Shown: positions 43,604 to 51,931, numbered from the stretch's first letter. The stretch is 64,000 bases of DNA from Brucella sp. BE17 (GCF_039545455.1 NZ_CP154467.1:496001-560000); one strand, 5' to 3'. The notes: generated by a model not told the origin, from the letters alone. Program-made: numbers and translations.

Positions 43604-44224
43604 GTGAATAATATCATTGGCATTTTTGGTTCTCTTTTGTCGGCAGGATGGATTGGATATGAACTCCGCTCAAGCACTGAAATACCATTCGAACCACTAA
43701 TCACTTTTTTGGCATCGCTGGGTGTATGGTTTTGGCCGCTTTTATCTAAAAGTAAGTCATCAAATAATGACCAGCTAGCTCTACATCCACATGATGTTCA
43801 GCTTGGAAATAGGATTCGTAATCTCTTTACAGTCAACTATAAACAATTCCTTCGTGATGGTGGGTTTTTATCAGTTTTCAGAATTGAGATGACTGATCCT
43901 ATTTCTGATATTGCAGAGTGGAAAGGCGCAGAATATGAGTTCGAAAATGATATTTTGGATAATATAGCATTTGAAATTGTTAGGTTGTGCGATGAAATAG
44001 ATTCTAAACTTTCAATATATTCTCATCCAATTGCAAATCCTAACACTACGGTTTTGATTTCCTCTATTGCATCTGATCGTGAAAGAGCAACGGATATGTA
44101 TTCCAATGATACAGAAAGAAAGAGAGCTGAAATTAAAAGCCTATGTAAATCTTTACTTGATGAACTTGAGGAATTTGAAAAGAATTTTAGAAAACTTTCT
44201 CCAGAAAGCTATAAATTGCACTAA
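43604..44224 (+). CDS. Membrane-anchored protein of unknown function (206 aa)
   Basis: GTG start; ribosome site weak. Two hydrophobic stretches at the N terminus (IIGIFGSLLSAGWIGYEL and PLITFLASLGVWFWPLL) form a hairpin in the membrane; the remainder is a soluble acidic helical domain ending in coiled coil (LCKSLLDELEEFEKNFRKL). AT-rich. It lies just before the lysis cassette and could be an exclusion or holin-related gene, without direct evidence. Confidence 0.6.
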   Translation: MNNIIGIFGSLLSAGWIGYELRSSTEIPFEPLITFLASLGVWFWPLLSKSKSSNNDQLALHPHDVQLGNRIRNLFTVNYKQFLRDGGFLSVFRIEMTDPISDIAEWKGAEYEFENDILDNIAFEIVRLCDEIDSKLSIYSHPIANPNTTVLISSIASDRERATDMYSNDTERKRAEIKSLCKSLLDELEEFEKNFRKLSPESYKLH

Positions 44225-44285
44225 TAATTTGCAACTTACATATTGATAGAACAAAATAGGAATATTAATCTAGAGTTCCTATTTT

Positions 44286-44714
44286 ATGCGAAATATCAAT
44301 ACTTTAGTCGTCCATTGCACAGCGACCCCAGAGGGTCGCGATGTAGACGTTACCACAATCCGAAAATGGCATACCCGCGATAATGGGTGGAAAGACATCG
44401 GATATCATTTCGTCGTTTATCGCGACGGCAGCATCCACACAGGACGCCCAATCGAGCAAGTCGGAGCGCATGTAGCAGGGCATAATTCGGGTTCTATTGG
44501 AGTGACGTACGTCGGCGGTTGCGACGTCAACATGAAGCCGAAGGATACACGCACGCCAGCCCAGAAAACTGCGCTGCGCAAACTCCTCGGCGAACTGGTT
44601 TCCAAATACAAAATCACGACACTGGTCGGACATCGAGACTATGATCGCGGCAAAGCCTGTCCAAGTTTCGATGCTAAATCGGAATATGCAGATTTGTTGA
44701 AGGGGTCAAAATAA
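44286..44714 (+). CDS. Endolysin, N-acetylmuramoyl-L-alanine amidase (T7 lysozyme-like)
   Basis: Cuts the amide bond between muramic acid and peptide in peptidoglycan to lyse the host. 142 residues, with zinc ligands His10 (VVHCTAT), His116 (VGHRDYD) and Cys125 (KACPSFD), and a Tyr near 40 as in the amidase_2 family. No signal peptide, so export depends on the holin at 44965. The stop overlaps the next start (TAATG). Confidence 0.92.
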   Translation: MRNINTLVVHCTATPEGRDVDVTTIRKWHTRDNGWKDIGYHFVVYRDGSIHTGRPIEQVGAHVAGHNSGSIGVTYVGGCDVNMKPKDTRTPAQKTALRKLLGELVSKYKITTLVGHRDYDRGKACPSFDAKSEYADLLKGSK

Positions 44715-44968
44715 TGCGCCCCATCTCACCGTATCCATACAAGCCAAAATCATATCAAAATATGCGGGAAACCCTCGCAAACGAGCTAGAAAGTGCTATC
44801 AGACGTCAGAAGCTTTCAGCTGCAGCTATTGCAACGCGATACCCTTCAGTTCGCGATTCCCACATCAAAAAAATTCTCAACGGATGCGGCTCTGATCTCG
44901 GCATTCGAATGCTTTTCGGCATCGCTGAAGCTGTTGGCGTCCATGCTCGGCTGGAGGTGTCAGCATGA
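44714..44968 (+). CDS. Small HTH (XRE-like) protein inside the lysis cassette (84 aa)
   Basis: Residues about 25-80 (LESAIRRQKLSAAAIATRYP, then HIKKILNGCGSDLGIRMLFG) read like an XRE HTH with the second helix region AIATR and the recognition part SHIKKILNG. Overlaps both neighbours by one and four bases, so it is translated with endolysin and holin. A DNA-binding protein here may time lysis or late transcription (inference). Confidence 0.65.
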   Translation: MRPISPYPYKPKSYQNMRETLANELESAIRRQKLSAAAIATRYPSVRDSHIKKILNGCGSDLGIRMLFGIAEAVGVHARLEVSA

Positions 44969-45258
44969 GCACCGAGAAGGAAATCACACGCCGTTTTTCC
45001 AAAAAGATCACAATCGCGAGTTTGGCATCGTTCTTTGGAATTGCTGGTGTTGGCTTGTTGGTTGGGAATCCTCAGACTGCTGCCATCATCGGCGAACTTG
45101 GCCCCTGGGTAGTAGCGTTGCTGGCCATTTACATGGGCATCGGGCACCTCGATTTCCGTACTTCGAAGGGCATCCCCAGTTGGTTTTCGGACATCCTCGC
45201 GCTTGCGTTCACCAGACGTCGAGCTGAGATGCCTGAGGCTAAGACGGAGGGGGAATAA
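44965..45258 (+). CDS. Holin (97 aa, two membrane segments)
   Basis: Residues 17-35 (IASLASFFGIAGVGLLVG) and 44-60 (LGPWVVALLAIYMGIGH) are membrane segments, with a charged N terminus and basic C-terminal tail. Size, topology and position between amidase and spanins fit a class II-type holin, which opens the inner membrane for the endolysin. ATGA overlap upstream, one-base overlap downstream. Confidence 0.8.
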   Translation: MSTEKEITRRFSKKITIASLASFFGIAGVGLLVGNPQTAAIIGELGPWVVALLAIYMGIGHLDFRTSKGIPSWFSDILALAFTRRRAEMPEAKTEGE

Positions 45259-45632
45259 TGCCGATCCTTCCCAATATCCGTCTCGCGCTCACCATAGCAA
45301 CTGGCGTCACAATCCTTGGCGGCTGGCTCTACATCGGCATGCTGAAATCTCAAATCGAGCAAAAAGACGCCGAGTTAGCTGCTGCAAACGCAGCTTTTCA
45401 GACTGCCGTCGACACCGCAAATTCGAATGCCGAAGCTGTCAAAAATGCGGATGCCGAGCATAAGCGCACGCTTGATCTTTTGAACCAGGTCCAGACGTCG
45501 CTCTCAGAAACCGCTTTCCTGAATCGTGAATTGGAGCGCGAGCTAGCCGCTACGCCAGCAGAAATGGATGGACCAGTCGCTCCAGTTCTTGAGCAACTCC
45601 GAAAGCGCAAGTTTGCAGGAGATGCCCAATGA
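45258..45632 (+). CDS. Inner-membrane spanin (Rz-like)
   Basis: 124 residues with one N-terminal membrane anchor (LALTIATGVTILGGWLYIG) and a periplasmic coiled coil (KDAELAAANAAFQTAVDTAN, then TSLSETAFLNRELERELA). Such i-spanins pair with an outer-membrane lipoprotein to fuse the two membranes at lysis. Overlaps the Rz1-like start by four bases. Confidence 0.82.
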   Translation: MPILPNIRLALTIATGVTILGGWLYIGMLKSQIEQKDAELAAANAAFQTAVDTANSNAEAVKNADAEHKRTLDLLNQVQTSLSETAFLNRELERELAATPAEMDGPVAPVLEQLRKRKFAGDAQ

Positions 45633-45898
45633 TCAGGATAACATCGACAATAGCTCTCGCGATACTGATTTCGGGGTGCGTTCATAAAAGTGATCCGAAG
45701 GTCATCACGAAGATAGAAACGCGTGAAATGGCGGTGCCTGAAGCTTTATTGATATGCATGCCGGAACCTGAAGCACGCGAAGTCTGGGAGAGCCAGAAGG
45801 ACGTCGCGCTTTATTTAGTACGGGTGTCAGAAGCTGGGGAGGATTGCAGGCAGAAGTTGGGTGGAGTGAAGCGGCTATTGGGAGAAAATCAGCAATAG
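45629..45898 (+). CDS. Outer-membrane spanin lipoprotein (Rz1-like)
   Basis: 89 residues beginning with a lipoprotein signal peptide; the lipobox LISGC gives lipidation near Cys17. Mature part is short and charged. Together with the Rz-like protein it completes the Gram-negative lysis system. It overlaps rather than nests inside the Rz gene. Confidence 0.82.
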   Translation: MIRITSTIALAILISGCVHKSDPKVITKIETREMAVPEALLICMPEPEAREVWESQKDVALYLVRVSEAGEDCRQKLGGVKRLLGENQQ

Positions 45899-45901
45899 AA
45901 A

Positions 45902-45942
45902 AAGACCTCGGAATTCTTCCTGAGGCCTCCTTTCTCTTTAGA
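45902..45942. terminator. Bidirectional terminator after lysis cassette
   Basis: Imperfect stem built on GACCTCGGAA and TTCCTGAGGCC with A run on the left and TTTCTCTTT on the right, between the convergent spanin gene and the leftward gene at 45955-46641. Confidence 0.6.
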
Positions 45943-45954
45943 TTTTGACTGGAT

Positions 45955-46641
45955 TTACCAAAGAATTTTCAGCTCGCCTTCCTCGAAGTTTTTGCGATCT
46001 TCATCGTCCGAGCACTGTGAGAGCATCTCAGCTCGTACGCTTTCCAGAGCGGCCTGAGCTTCAGCAAGCGTATCGTACGATCCGCCGTCCATGAAACCGC
46101 CGTGAAACCCCTTATTTTCAGACCATTCAATCTTCACTGGATTTTCCGCGAGCCAGCTGTTGAGGGCATCTTTGATGACATCGAGGTTAAGATAGCTATG
46201 GTTGCAGCCCAGATGGCTGTCTGATGATGTCAGTGAGTTGTGATCATCAACTTCGAGCCACTCGCATGATTTTTCACCGCCGAGATTGAAAACAAGGGCC
46301 GCAGTGCCGTCGACAAAATCACGACGGATGTCAGTCACTTTATGAGCAGCCTCATCCTTCAAATCCTCCAGCCTTGACTCAATGTCTTCGATAGCACTCT
46401 CGGGATTTTTCAGCATGTAAGCGAGAACGCGGGCATCTTCGGTTCCGCCAGGCGAATGCTGCACTTCTTGATAACCGTTGTCGTTGTCGTCCCAGACAAC
46501 GGTTGCACAACCGCACGAACTGTTGATTTCGTAGCGGTCACTGTTGAGAGCCTTTTGGCCTTCTTCTGAAAGCCAAACGACGAGGGAACCTTCTTTTTCG
46601 AAGCGGTCTACAGAAGCGATGTAAGAGTGAGTAGTAGTCAT
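45955..46641 (-). CDS. Acidic protein of unknown function under operator B (228 aa)
   Basis: AAAGGA nine bases before the ATG. Strongly acidic with many Asp/Glu and a Cys-Gly-Cys (SCGCATVVWDDNDNG). It includes WLEVDDHNSLTSS and a GGFMDGGSYDTLAEAQAALE segment. Acid-rich early phage proteins are sometimes DNA mimics that block restriction enzymes; this is only a hypothesis. The 17-bp operator lies 63 bp upstream and the codon use is GC-balanced like phage genes. Confidence 0.65.
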   Translation of the reverse strand: MTTTHSYIASVDRFEKEGSLVVWLSEEGQKALNSDRYEINSSCGCATVVWDDNDNGYQEVQHSPGGTEDARVLAYMLKNPESAIEDIESRLEDLKDEAAHKVTDIRRDFVDGTAALVFNLGGEKSCEWLEVDDHNSLTSSDSHLGCNHSYLNLDVIKDALNSWLAENPVKIEWSENKGFHGGFMDGGSYDTLAEAQAALESVRAEMLSQCSDDEDRKNFEEGELKILW

Positions 46642-46703
46642 TTGTCTTTTCCTTTCATGAGCGTGTTGATTAATTTTTCGTGCTCATGAAATAAAGATGA
46701 CGT

Positions 46704-46720
46704 GTATTGACGGTTAATAC
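46704..46720. promoter_or_regulatory. 17-bp palindromic operator, copy B
   Basis: GTATTGACGGTTAATAC, 63 bp upstream of the leftward acidic-protein gene (start 46641). Same consensus as copies A and C. Confidence 0.65.
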
Positions 46721-46801
46721 AATATCGACAAAATAACTGTTTTGCGGTATAAAACAAAGTATGTTTACAATATAAGATTTATACTGATAAAAATAATTAA
46801 A

Positions 46802-46839
46802 CCGATGTCAAAAATAAAAACTTCGACATCGGTTTTTTT
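46802..46839. terminator. Rho-independent terminator for the leftward HTH operon
   Basis: Eight-base stem CCGATGTC (46802-46809) / GACATCGG (46825-46832) with T7 on the plus strand and an A-rich flank that gives a T tract on the minus strand. Located 15 bp after the stop of the HTH gene. Confidence 0.75.
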
Positions 46840-46853
46840 ATAGTATTCGGCAT

Positions 46854-47498
46854 TTAAGCTGCTTTTTTATTTTCGCCGATGATTTTTTCAAGGCGTTCGC
46901 ATTGGGATGATATTGGCTCCAGTCCCCAGCTCGCCGTGACAAATCCGATGCGCCCAATATTATAATCGCTTAAATTCGTTGCGCGCATAATCTGTTCGCG
47001 GGTAGCTTCACGAGCAGCAGAAAACCATCTCAAAGTTAATTTCGAGGCTTCAACCGCTCTTGAGTTATCGCGAGAGTTATCCGGATGTGCGACGATTGTA
47101 TGTCCGCTTAAGCCAGAAAGATATACAGCCGCGAGATATGAGTACGTTCGTTGTCCATCCACGGACCATTCATCGCGCTTCATGAAATCGGGGAGATAGA
47201 ACTCTTCTGGATCGCGAAAGAATTTTACCGCATCTTCGCGACGGAGCAAATCCAGTTGAGACGCAGGAATTCGCCTGAAGCCTTTGCTATCCGTTTTATG
47301 TCCGTATTGATAAAATGTTGACCGAGAGATACCGAGAAGCGAAGTAAAGTCTTCTGTAGTCCATCCCTTTTTCGACAAATTCCACTTAATATGAAGAAAA
47401 TTGTCCCGGATTTTTTCAGAAGAGTCGTAATCAAGATGAGTTGGAAATGGATTCACCGAGTTTTTGTTGACTGAGCGTGGCTTATATAAAGTTCTCAT
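46854..47498 (-). CDS. HTH protein, candidate prophage repressor (214 aa)
   Basis: Start at ATG 47498 with AAGGAG seven bases upstream; the longer frame from 47612 runs antisense-like without a site. Residues about 45-70 read GWTTEDFTSLLGISRSTFYQYG, a helix-turn-helix, followed by an aromatic-rich domain and a second possible helical DNA-contact region (REATREQIMRATNLSDYNIG). No classic CI-type repressor with LexA-like peptidase domain is present elsewhere. Its operon starts behind operator copy C, so autoregulation is plausible. Confidence 0.65.
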   Translation of the reverse strand: MRTLYKPRSVNKNSVNPFPTHLDYDSSEKIRDNFLHIKWNLSKKGWTTEDFTSLLGISRSTFYQYGHKTDSKGFRRIPASQLDLLRREDAVKFFRDPEEFYLPDFMKRDEWSVDGQRTYSYLAAVYLSGLSGHTIVAHPDNSRDNSRAVEASKLTLRWFSAAREATREQIMRATNLSDYNIGRIGFVTASWGLEPISSQCERLEKIIGENKKAA

Positions 47499-47523
47499 TT
47501 TGTTCTCCTTAAAATTATGGTTG

Positions 47524-47904
47524 TTAGCTGAAGTCATCGAAGTCGTCGCGAAGATGCAGTACGCCCCCACGCAAGCCTGCGAGCAGATGCCGAGACGCAG
47601 CTTTTGCAACATGATCCAAGTCGATCATGTCATGAAATTCGACGTCTGAAATTTTGATAAGATCTTCGTCGTCGGCGAAAACAACGAAGCGATACACGCG
47701 CTCAGCAGCCGTTTTCCAGTCATCGACCAGGAGCTTCAGTGTGCGACCGTTGCGGCATTCCAACTTCGCGAAGTGAAAGCCGTATCCTAGATCTTTGACG
47801 ACAACAAAAGTTGTCAAATCGGCTACGTACGCGCGAAATTTCACGATACCCCAGCCAATATCTGCTGGCTCCGATAAGTATTTTTCAAAAGTAAAATCCA
47901 TCAT
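47524..47904 (-). CDS. Unknown protein upstream of the HTH gene (126 aa)
   Basis: AGGAGA six bases before ATG 47904. Beta-rich N terminus (GWGIVKFRAYVADLTTFVVV) and acidic C terminus ending DDFDDFS. It lies in one leftward unit with the HTH gene (25-bp gap) behind operator C. No family recognised; possibly an anti-repressor or early protein. Confidence 0.6.
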   Translation of the reverse strand: MMDFTFEKYLSEPADIGWGIVKFRAYVADLTTFVVVKDLGYGFHFAKLECRNGRTLKLLVDDWKTAAERVYRFVVFADDEDLIKISDVEFHDMIDLDHVAKAASRHLLAGLRGGVLHLRDDFDDFS

Positions 47905-47954
47905 TTTTGTCTCCTGTTTTAGCGCAAAAATACGCTCACAGAAGATTATCCGTC

Positions 47955-47971
47955 GTATTGATGATCAATAC
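47955..47971. promoter_or_regulatory. 17-bp palindromic operator, copy C
   Basis: GTATTGATGATCAATAC, a perfect palindrome 51 bp upstream of the leftward unit that encodes the 126-residue and HTH proteins. Confidence 0.7.
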
Positions 47972-48007
47972 AACGATGACGAAATAAGTATTATGTGGTA
48001 TACTAAA

Positions 48008-48331
48008 TTATAGTCTATTTTCGAGAGCTTCGACTAGCTTTGAAAGTTGCATATTCTTTTTAGTGATTGTTTTCTGGCTTTCATCGAATGCATTTTTCAT
48101 TGCTGCAGCATTGAACGTCTGCTTCTCTAGCTCTGCACGCAGTGTGTCGATCAGTGCCGCTTGATACGCGATCTGCTCTTCATAGTGTGCACGCAATCGG
48201 TCCAGCTCTTGTTCTTCGCGGGCTGCACGTACCGCAGCCATCCCGTTCTCATGGCATTGCATTGCACCAGCCGTCAGAAAAGCGATAGTCGCCGAAGCTC
48301 CGTAAATAATGTTTTCTCCATCATTTGACAT
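48008..48331 (-). CDS. Coiled-coil protein with possible N-terminal membrane segment (107 aa)
   Basis: GGGAG before the ATG. Residues 8-24 (IIYGASATIAFLTAGAM) are moderately hydrophobic; the rest is a long coiled coil (AAREEQELDRLRAHYEEQIA and onward). It points toward operator C from outside the HTH operon. Function unknown. Confidence 0.6.
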   Translation of the reverse strand: MSNDGENIIYGASATIAFLTAGAMQCHENGMAAVRAAREEQELDRLRAHYEEQIAYQAALIDTLRAELEKQTFNAAAMKNAFDESQKTITKKNMQLSKLVEALENRL

Positions 48332-48535
48332 AGCTGATCTCCCTTACTGAAAAGATAGCTATCAGAATCTGAAAGCGTTGTCCGGAGCAAAGTTAACTTT
48401 TTTAAAAGAATGTTTTGTGGACGTAACTAAGATAAACGGGTTTTCTGTCAACTTATTGTAAGTATTCATCAATTTGCGCCGACGAAAATATGCATGCACG
48501 ATTTCTTTCTACTCACTATTAGAAAGGGAAACGAC

Positions 48536-49228
48536 ATGGATACTTACAACGGAAGAATTGGTATTGTAAAAACGAGAAATGTGAATCCGCATGGAAGAAA
48601 GCAGACATTGGCTTCGGCAAGGATACACGTTTCTCCAGATGCTCTTGCATCGATAAACTTGAAAGCTGGCGATAAATATTCGGTACGGTGCGGCACTCAA
48701 GATCGAGATATAGAGATCGTAAAAACGACAAACGGCAGTTCAAAAGTCTTGGCAGGCGCTGAAAGTGTTAGGTTTCAGTACGTTCATTTTCTGGACTTTA
48801 ACGGTGCAAACTGCCGTATCGCCGCCCAAAATACTGATTTAACCGACATCACTTTTACACGCGTAGACGACAAACTAATTTTCACGCTGCCTGAATCTGT
48901 TATCCGCACGCATAGTCAGCTTGTAGCTCAGCAGCGATCTCTTGAGAAAGCAGCTAGAAAGTCCGTGTTCGCAGACAAAGACTGGCGCGACGTCATACGT
49001 GGAAAAACGGGGGCAGCGGCAGCTATCGCTTTAGAAGCACATCGCTACGATCTGAAAGAAAGTCCTATAGCAACAGAAGAAATGGTGGGCTTGCTGCGTG
49101 AGGAGGGGCATCGTGTAGCGCCTATAAATGGACGTCTGTGGCATCTGGATGGCTGGACGGTTACTCTGAGCGACTTGCTCGATCTAGCGAGAAAATATCA
49201 GGATGATTTGGTCCTGGTCGCTGGGTAA
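48536..49228 (+). CDS. Unknown prophage protein near attR (230 aa)
   Basis: Start placed at ATG 48536 with AAAGGGAAA upstream. N-terminal beta-rich part (SARIHVSPDALASINLKAGD, KYSVRCGTQDRDIEIV) is reminiscent of a swapped-hairpin AbrB-like fold, followed by a helical C terminus. Possibly a regulator; no firm family. It transcribes rightward, away from the leftward control genes, and ends at a strong terminator. Confidence 0.6.
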   Translation: MDTYNGRIGIVKTRNVNPHGRKQTLASARIHVSPDALASINLKAGDKYSVRCGTQDRDIEIVKTTNGSSKVLAGAESVRFQYVHFLDFNGANCRIAAQNTDLTDITFTRVDDKLIFTLPESVIRTHSQLVAQQRSLEKAARKSVFADKDWRDVIRGKTGAAAAIALEAHRYDLKESPIATEEMVGLLREEGHRVAPINGRLWHLDGWTVTLSDLLDLARKYQDDLVLVAG

Positions 49229-49255
49229 AAGAAGTCAACATTCAGATTTGTTTGA

Positions 49256-49277
49256 GGCCGCCCCGGCGGCCTTTTTG
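49256..49277 (+). terminator. Rho-independent terminator
   Basis: GGCCGCC/GGCGGCC stem with a short CC loop, then TTTTTG, 28 bp after the 230-residue protein gene. Confidence 0.85.
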
Positions 49278-49474
49278 TTAATCATTTTCGACTTCGCGTC
49301 ACTCGATGTCACTTATAGGTGACAAACTCAAATCATCGCAATTTTTCCTAACTTGAAGTGATTTGCAGGCAATACGAATGCCTATTTTGAAATTCAGGCC
49401 GACGTCGCATTCTTTTATGATGCTCTGAGCATATAAGAACATATGTCATGTGCGGCATAAAAGGGGAGGCGAAT

Positions 49475-49726
49475 ATGAAAATTCCGATGCCAGAATCAGA
49501 GAGAGACGTGTTCGGCGACGAAATTATCCGGCCAGTGGTGTCGAGCAACGACGGTTTTGAAATGGTTGTCGACAATTTTGATGTGTGGGCGGCTTACACG
49601 AAAGAGTTTGAACGCAAGCGCGACGCTGCGATGCTGGAACGCGGTGAGATAAGTCAGGCTGACTTACGTAAGAAGAATGGCATGCTTTCGAGAAGAGTTC
49701 TGGCGAAAGCTCGAATCGTCGTGTGA
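49475..49726 (+). CDS. Small protein beside attR (83 aa)
   Basis: Start at ATG 49475 with GGGGAGG seven bases upstream. Charged helical protein (AAYTKEFERKRDAAMLERGE). No family recognised. It is the last gene of the prophage; genes at this end in other phages often act in lysogenic conversion. Confidence 0.6.
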   Translation: MKIPMPESERDVFGDEIIRPVVSSNDGFEMVVDNFDVWAAYTKEFERKRDAAMLERGEISQADLRKKNGMLSRRVLAKARIVV

Positions 49727-49911
49727 GGAAGCTGCAAGCGGATATATTGGCATTGGATAAGAGAAAAGGCCTGAACAGGTTCTCCATGATCCAAGCCTTC
49801 CATTGCTTTCCAAGCGCCCAATACACGCCAAAGCCTACGGTCTGAAAACAATCTGGAGACCGCCTGACCCAATTATGGCCACCGGCGCGAAAATAAACAA
49901 GCAATGCTTTT

Positions 49912-49936
49912 GGTGGCGGTTTCGGTGGCGGTAAAA
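49912..49936 (+). promoter_or_regulatory. Possible integrase arm-type sites near attR
   Basis: GGTGGCGGT (49912-49920) and GGTGGCGGTAAAA (49924-49936), matching the pair inside attL (6453-6475). Role inferred from the position near both att cores. Confidence 0.4.
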
Positions 49937-49984
49937 ACAAAGGCCGCCAAAGCGACCTGTAAACCATTGATTTCATTAAGATAA

Positions 49985-50061
<77 letters not shown>

Positions 50062-50167
50062 GACTGTTCACCAGTCGTATGGAAGCCGTTTAGGCAATCT
50101 GTGCGTCAAGCGCAAGTGTAAAATTCACTAAGCAGCAGTGTTTTTCAAACTATGGGTCAATGCGCCA

Positions 50168-50911
50168 TCAGCTTGACTTGCCGACAACGTTGCTGAGCGG
50201 TGAGGCGTGATTATCCGAGAAGCCGCGGTAGCGCTGATGGCTTCTGGTCAAATGAGCCTGCATCGCTTCGCGTGCCTGAGTGGCATCGCCTGCACTGATC
50301 GCTTCGCAGATTGCGCGATGTTCGGCCACTGTATTACGGATGTAATCCGTTGTGATAAGCGAAGGGTTGAGATCGCGGGAAAAGGCTGGCCGCGGCAGGA
50401 TTTTCAGGCTCATCACGCTAAAAAATTCGATGAAAGCCAAATTGTTTGTAGCCTCTGTAATGGCGCTGTGAAAAATGAAATCGAGTTCGTCCAGCGCATC
50501 ATCATTGTCGATCGAGGTCTCGAATTGTTTAAGAGCGTCCCACATGTTGGCCTCTTGCGCCCAGGAGCGGCGTTGAGCGGCAAGGCCTGCGGCGTGCACC
50601 TCGAAGGCCATGCGTAACTCGAGAAGATCCATGAAGGGGAGTGACAGGTTTGCCAGCGGCTCCAGCATTGAAGTCGCGTCTGGAGGGAGGGTAGCCTTGC
50701 TCGAATCGCGGATGAAAATTCCAACGCCATGTCTGGCTTCCAGCAATCCTTCAGAACGCAATGCTGCGATTGCTTCACGGATTACGGTTCGGCTCACGTC
50801 AAGATGATCACCCAATTCGGCAAGCGTTGGTAGCTTGTCACCGGTCTCCAACGTCCCGTCCGCGATCAATGTCCTCAGGTTTTCTATTGTTCTTGCGGTC
50901 AGTGTTTTCAA
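50168..50911 (-). CDS. GntR-family regulator, FadR/FCD type
   Basis: TTG start. Residues 1-70 are a winged helix (LPTLAELGDHLDVSRTVIRE, EGLLEARHGVGIFI); 85-235 an FCD ligand domain with metal-binding-like residues (FHSAITEATNNLAF, EHRAICEAI). Such proteins repress nearby catabolic genes until an organic acid or amino-acid-like ligand binds. A 15-bp palindrome near its promoter (50994) is repeated before the divergent RidA/ABC operon, so it likely controls both. Confidence 0.9.
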   Translation of the reverse strand: MKTLTARTIENLRTLIADGTLETGDKLPTLAELGDHLDVSRTVIREAIAALRSEGLLEARHGVGIFIRDSSKATLPPDATSMLEPLANLSLPFMDLLELRMAFEVHAAGLAAQRRSWAQEANMWDALKQFETSIDNDDALDELDFIFHSAITEATNNLAFIEFFSVMSLKILPRPAFSRDLNPSLITTDYIRNTVAEHRAICEAISAGDATQAREAMQAHLTRSHQRYRGFSDNHASPLSNVVGKSS

Positions 50912-51356
50912 TGTGAGCCTATCTCAATCATCCAAATCCTTGTGAACTTAATACGCAATTACGTTTCGATTAACAAGATAATACCTTTTTATTAGAGATA
51001 GTATCTCTTGAAAAATGCATTTGATTTTTAAAAAACAGAAAGGTTGATCATGGGGTTTTCTCGATGAGCTCACTGCGTGATTGAATTAAATCCCACTTCT
51101 AAAAGCTGTGTTTTTTCAGGATATAATTTGCTTTCCTGTTGATGATTATAAGTAATGATATGTTTTCAAATAATTAAATTTCCGGGAGGGTTGATGTTGC
51201 ATCTTCGCGATAGAGGGCCCGATAGGTGCTTGACAAGTGATAATATTTTAGCAAACCTATCATCATAACAACGGGCATAGAGATAGTATCTCTTTGTGAT
51301 TTCAGGAACGGCGATAAAGACCGACTGCACGAAGCTAAAAAAACAGGGGGAATGCA
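50912..51356. promoter_or_regulatory. Divergent promoter region with two identical operators
   Basis: No gene. The perfect palindrome AGAGATAGTATCTCT occurs at 50994-51008 (near the gntR start) and 51279-51293 (64 bp before the RidA ATG). A TTGACA at 51230-51235 may be a -35 element for the rightward operon. Two identical sites suggest repression of both directions by the GntR protein. Confidence 0.7.
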
Positions 51357-51824
51357 ATGGGATTGGTTTCATCCAGATTGAAGGAATTGGGCCTTGTCCT
51401 GCCCGAAATCACATCACCCAGCGGAACCTATGTTCCTTACCGGCTGAGCGGTCAAACGCTCTATATTTCCGGTCAGGTGCCGCGCGTTGATGGTGTCGAC
51501 TGCTATCTTGGATTGGTGGGCGCTACCATGGATGTCGCGGAAGCCTATCAGGCGGCCCGTGTCTGTGCGCTCAACCTGCTTGCGCGGGCATCCGCAGCCC
51601 TTGATGGCGATCTCGACCGCATTTCGGCCTGTCTTCAGGTCCGCGGCTTCGTCAACGCCGTTCCTGAGTTCAAGGGTCACCCGGCGGTGATCGATGGCGC
51701 GTCTGATCTTTTGGTTGAGGTTCTGGGCGAAAAGGGACGCCATGCGCGCACGGCACTGGGTGCCGGTTCGCTCCCGCGCGGTTTTGCCGTCGAGGTCGAA
51801 GCCATATTCGAAGTACAGCCTTGA
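51357..51824 (+). CDS. RidA-family protein
   Basis: YjgF/YER057c/UK114 family, 155 residues, with SGTYVPYRLSGQTLYISGQV and the late ARTALGAGSLPRGFAVEVEA where the Arg and LP motif of the enamine/imine deaminase site lie. RidA enzymes remove reactive enamines made by PLP enzymes. As the first gene before an amino-acid ABC transporter and HyuAB it may clean up an intermediate of the imported compound. Confidence 0.88.
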   Translation: MGLVSSRLKELGLVLPEITSPSGTYVPYRLSGQTLYISGQVPRVDGVDCYLGLVGATMDVAEAYQAARVCALNLLARASAALDGDLDRISACLQVRGFVNAVPEFKGHPAVIDGASDLLVEVLGEKGRHARTALGAGSLPRGFAVEVEAIFEVQP

Positions 51825-51825
51825 A

Positions 51826-51870
51826 GCATGTCTCTCAAAAGTCGGAACCGATTTTGGGATAAAGACATGC
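51826..51870. repeat. 45-bp palindromic intergenic repeat, copy 1
   Basis: Begins GCATGTCTC and ends AAAGACATGC with an internal CGGAACCG and TTTTGGG. A second copy of equal length lies at 54044-54088. Elements of this pattern are frequent in Brucellaceae and Rhizobiales genomes; they resemble REP-like units. Both copies sit between genes of the ABC operon. Confidence 0.8.
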
Positions 51871-51931
51871 ATAAAACAAACGGGTTCTGCGGGCTGTTTC
51901 CTTTTTGCTGATACAGATGAGCGAGAGTAAG

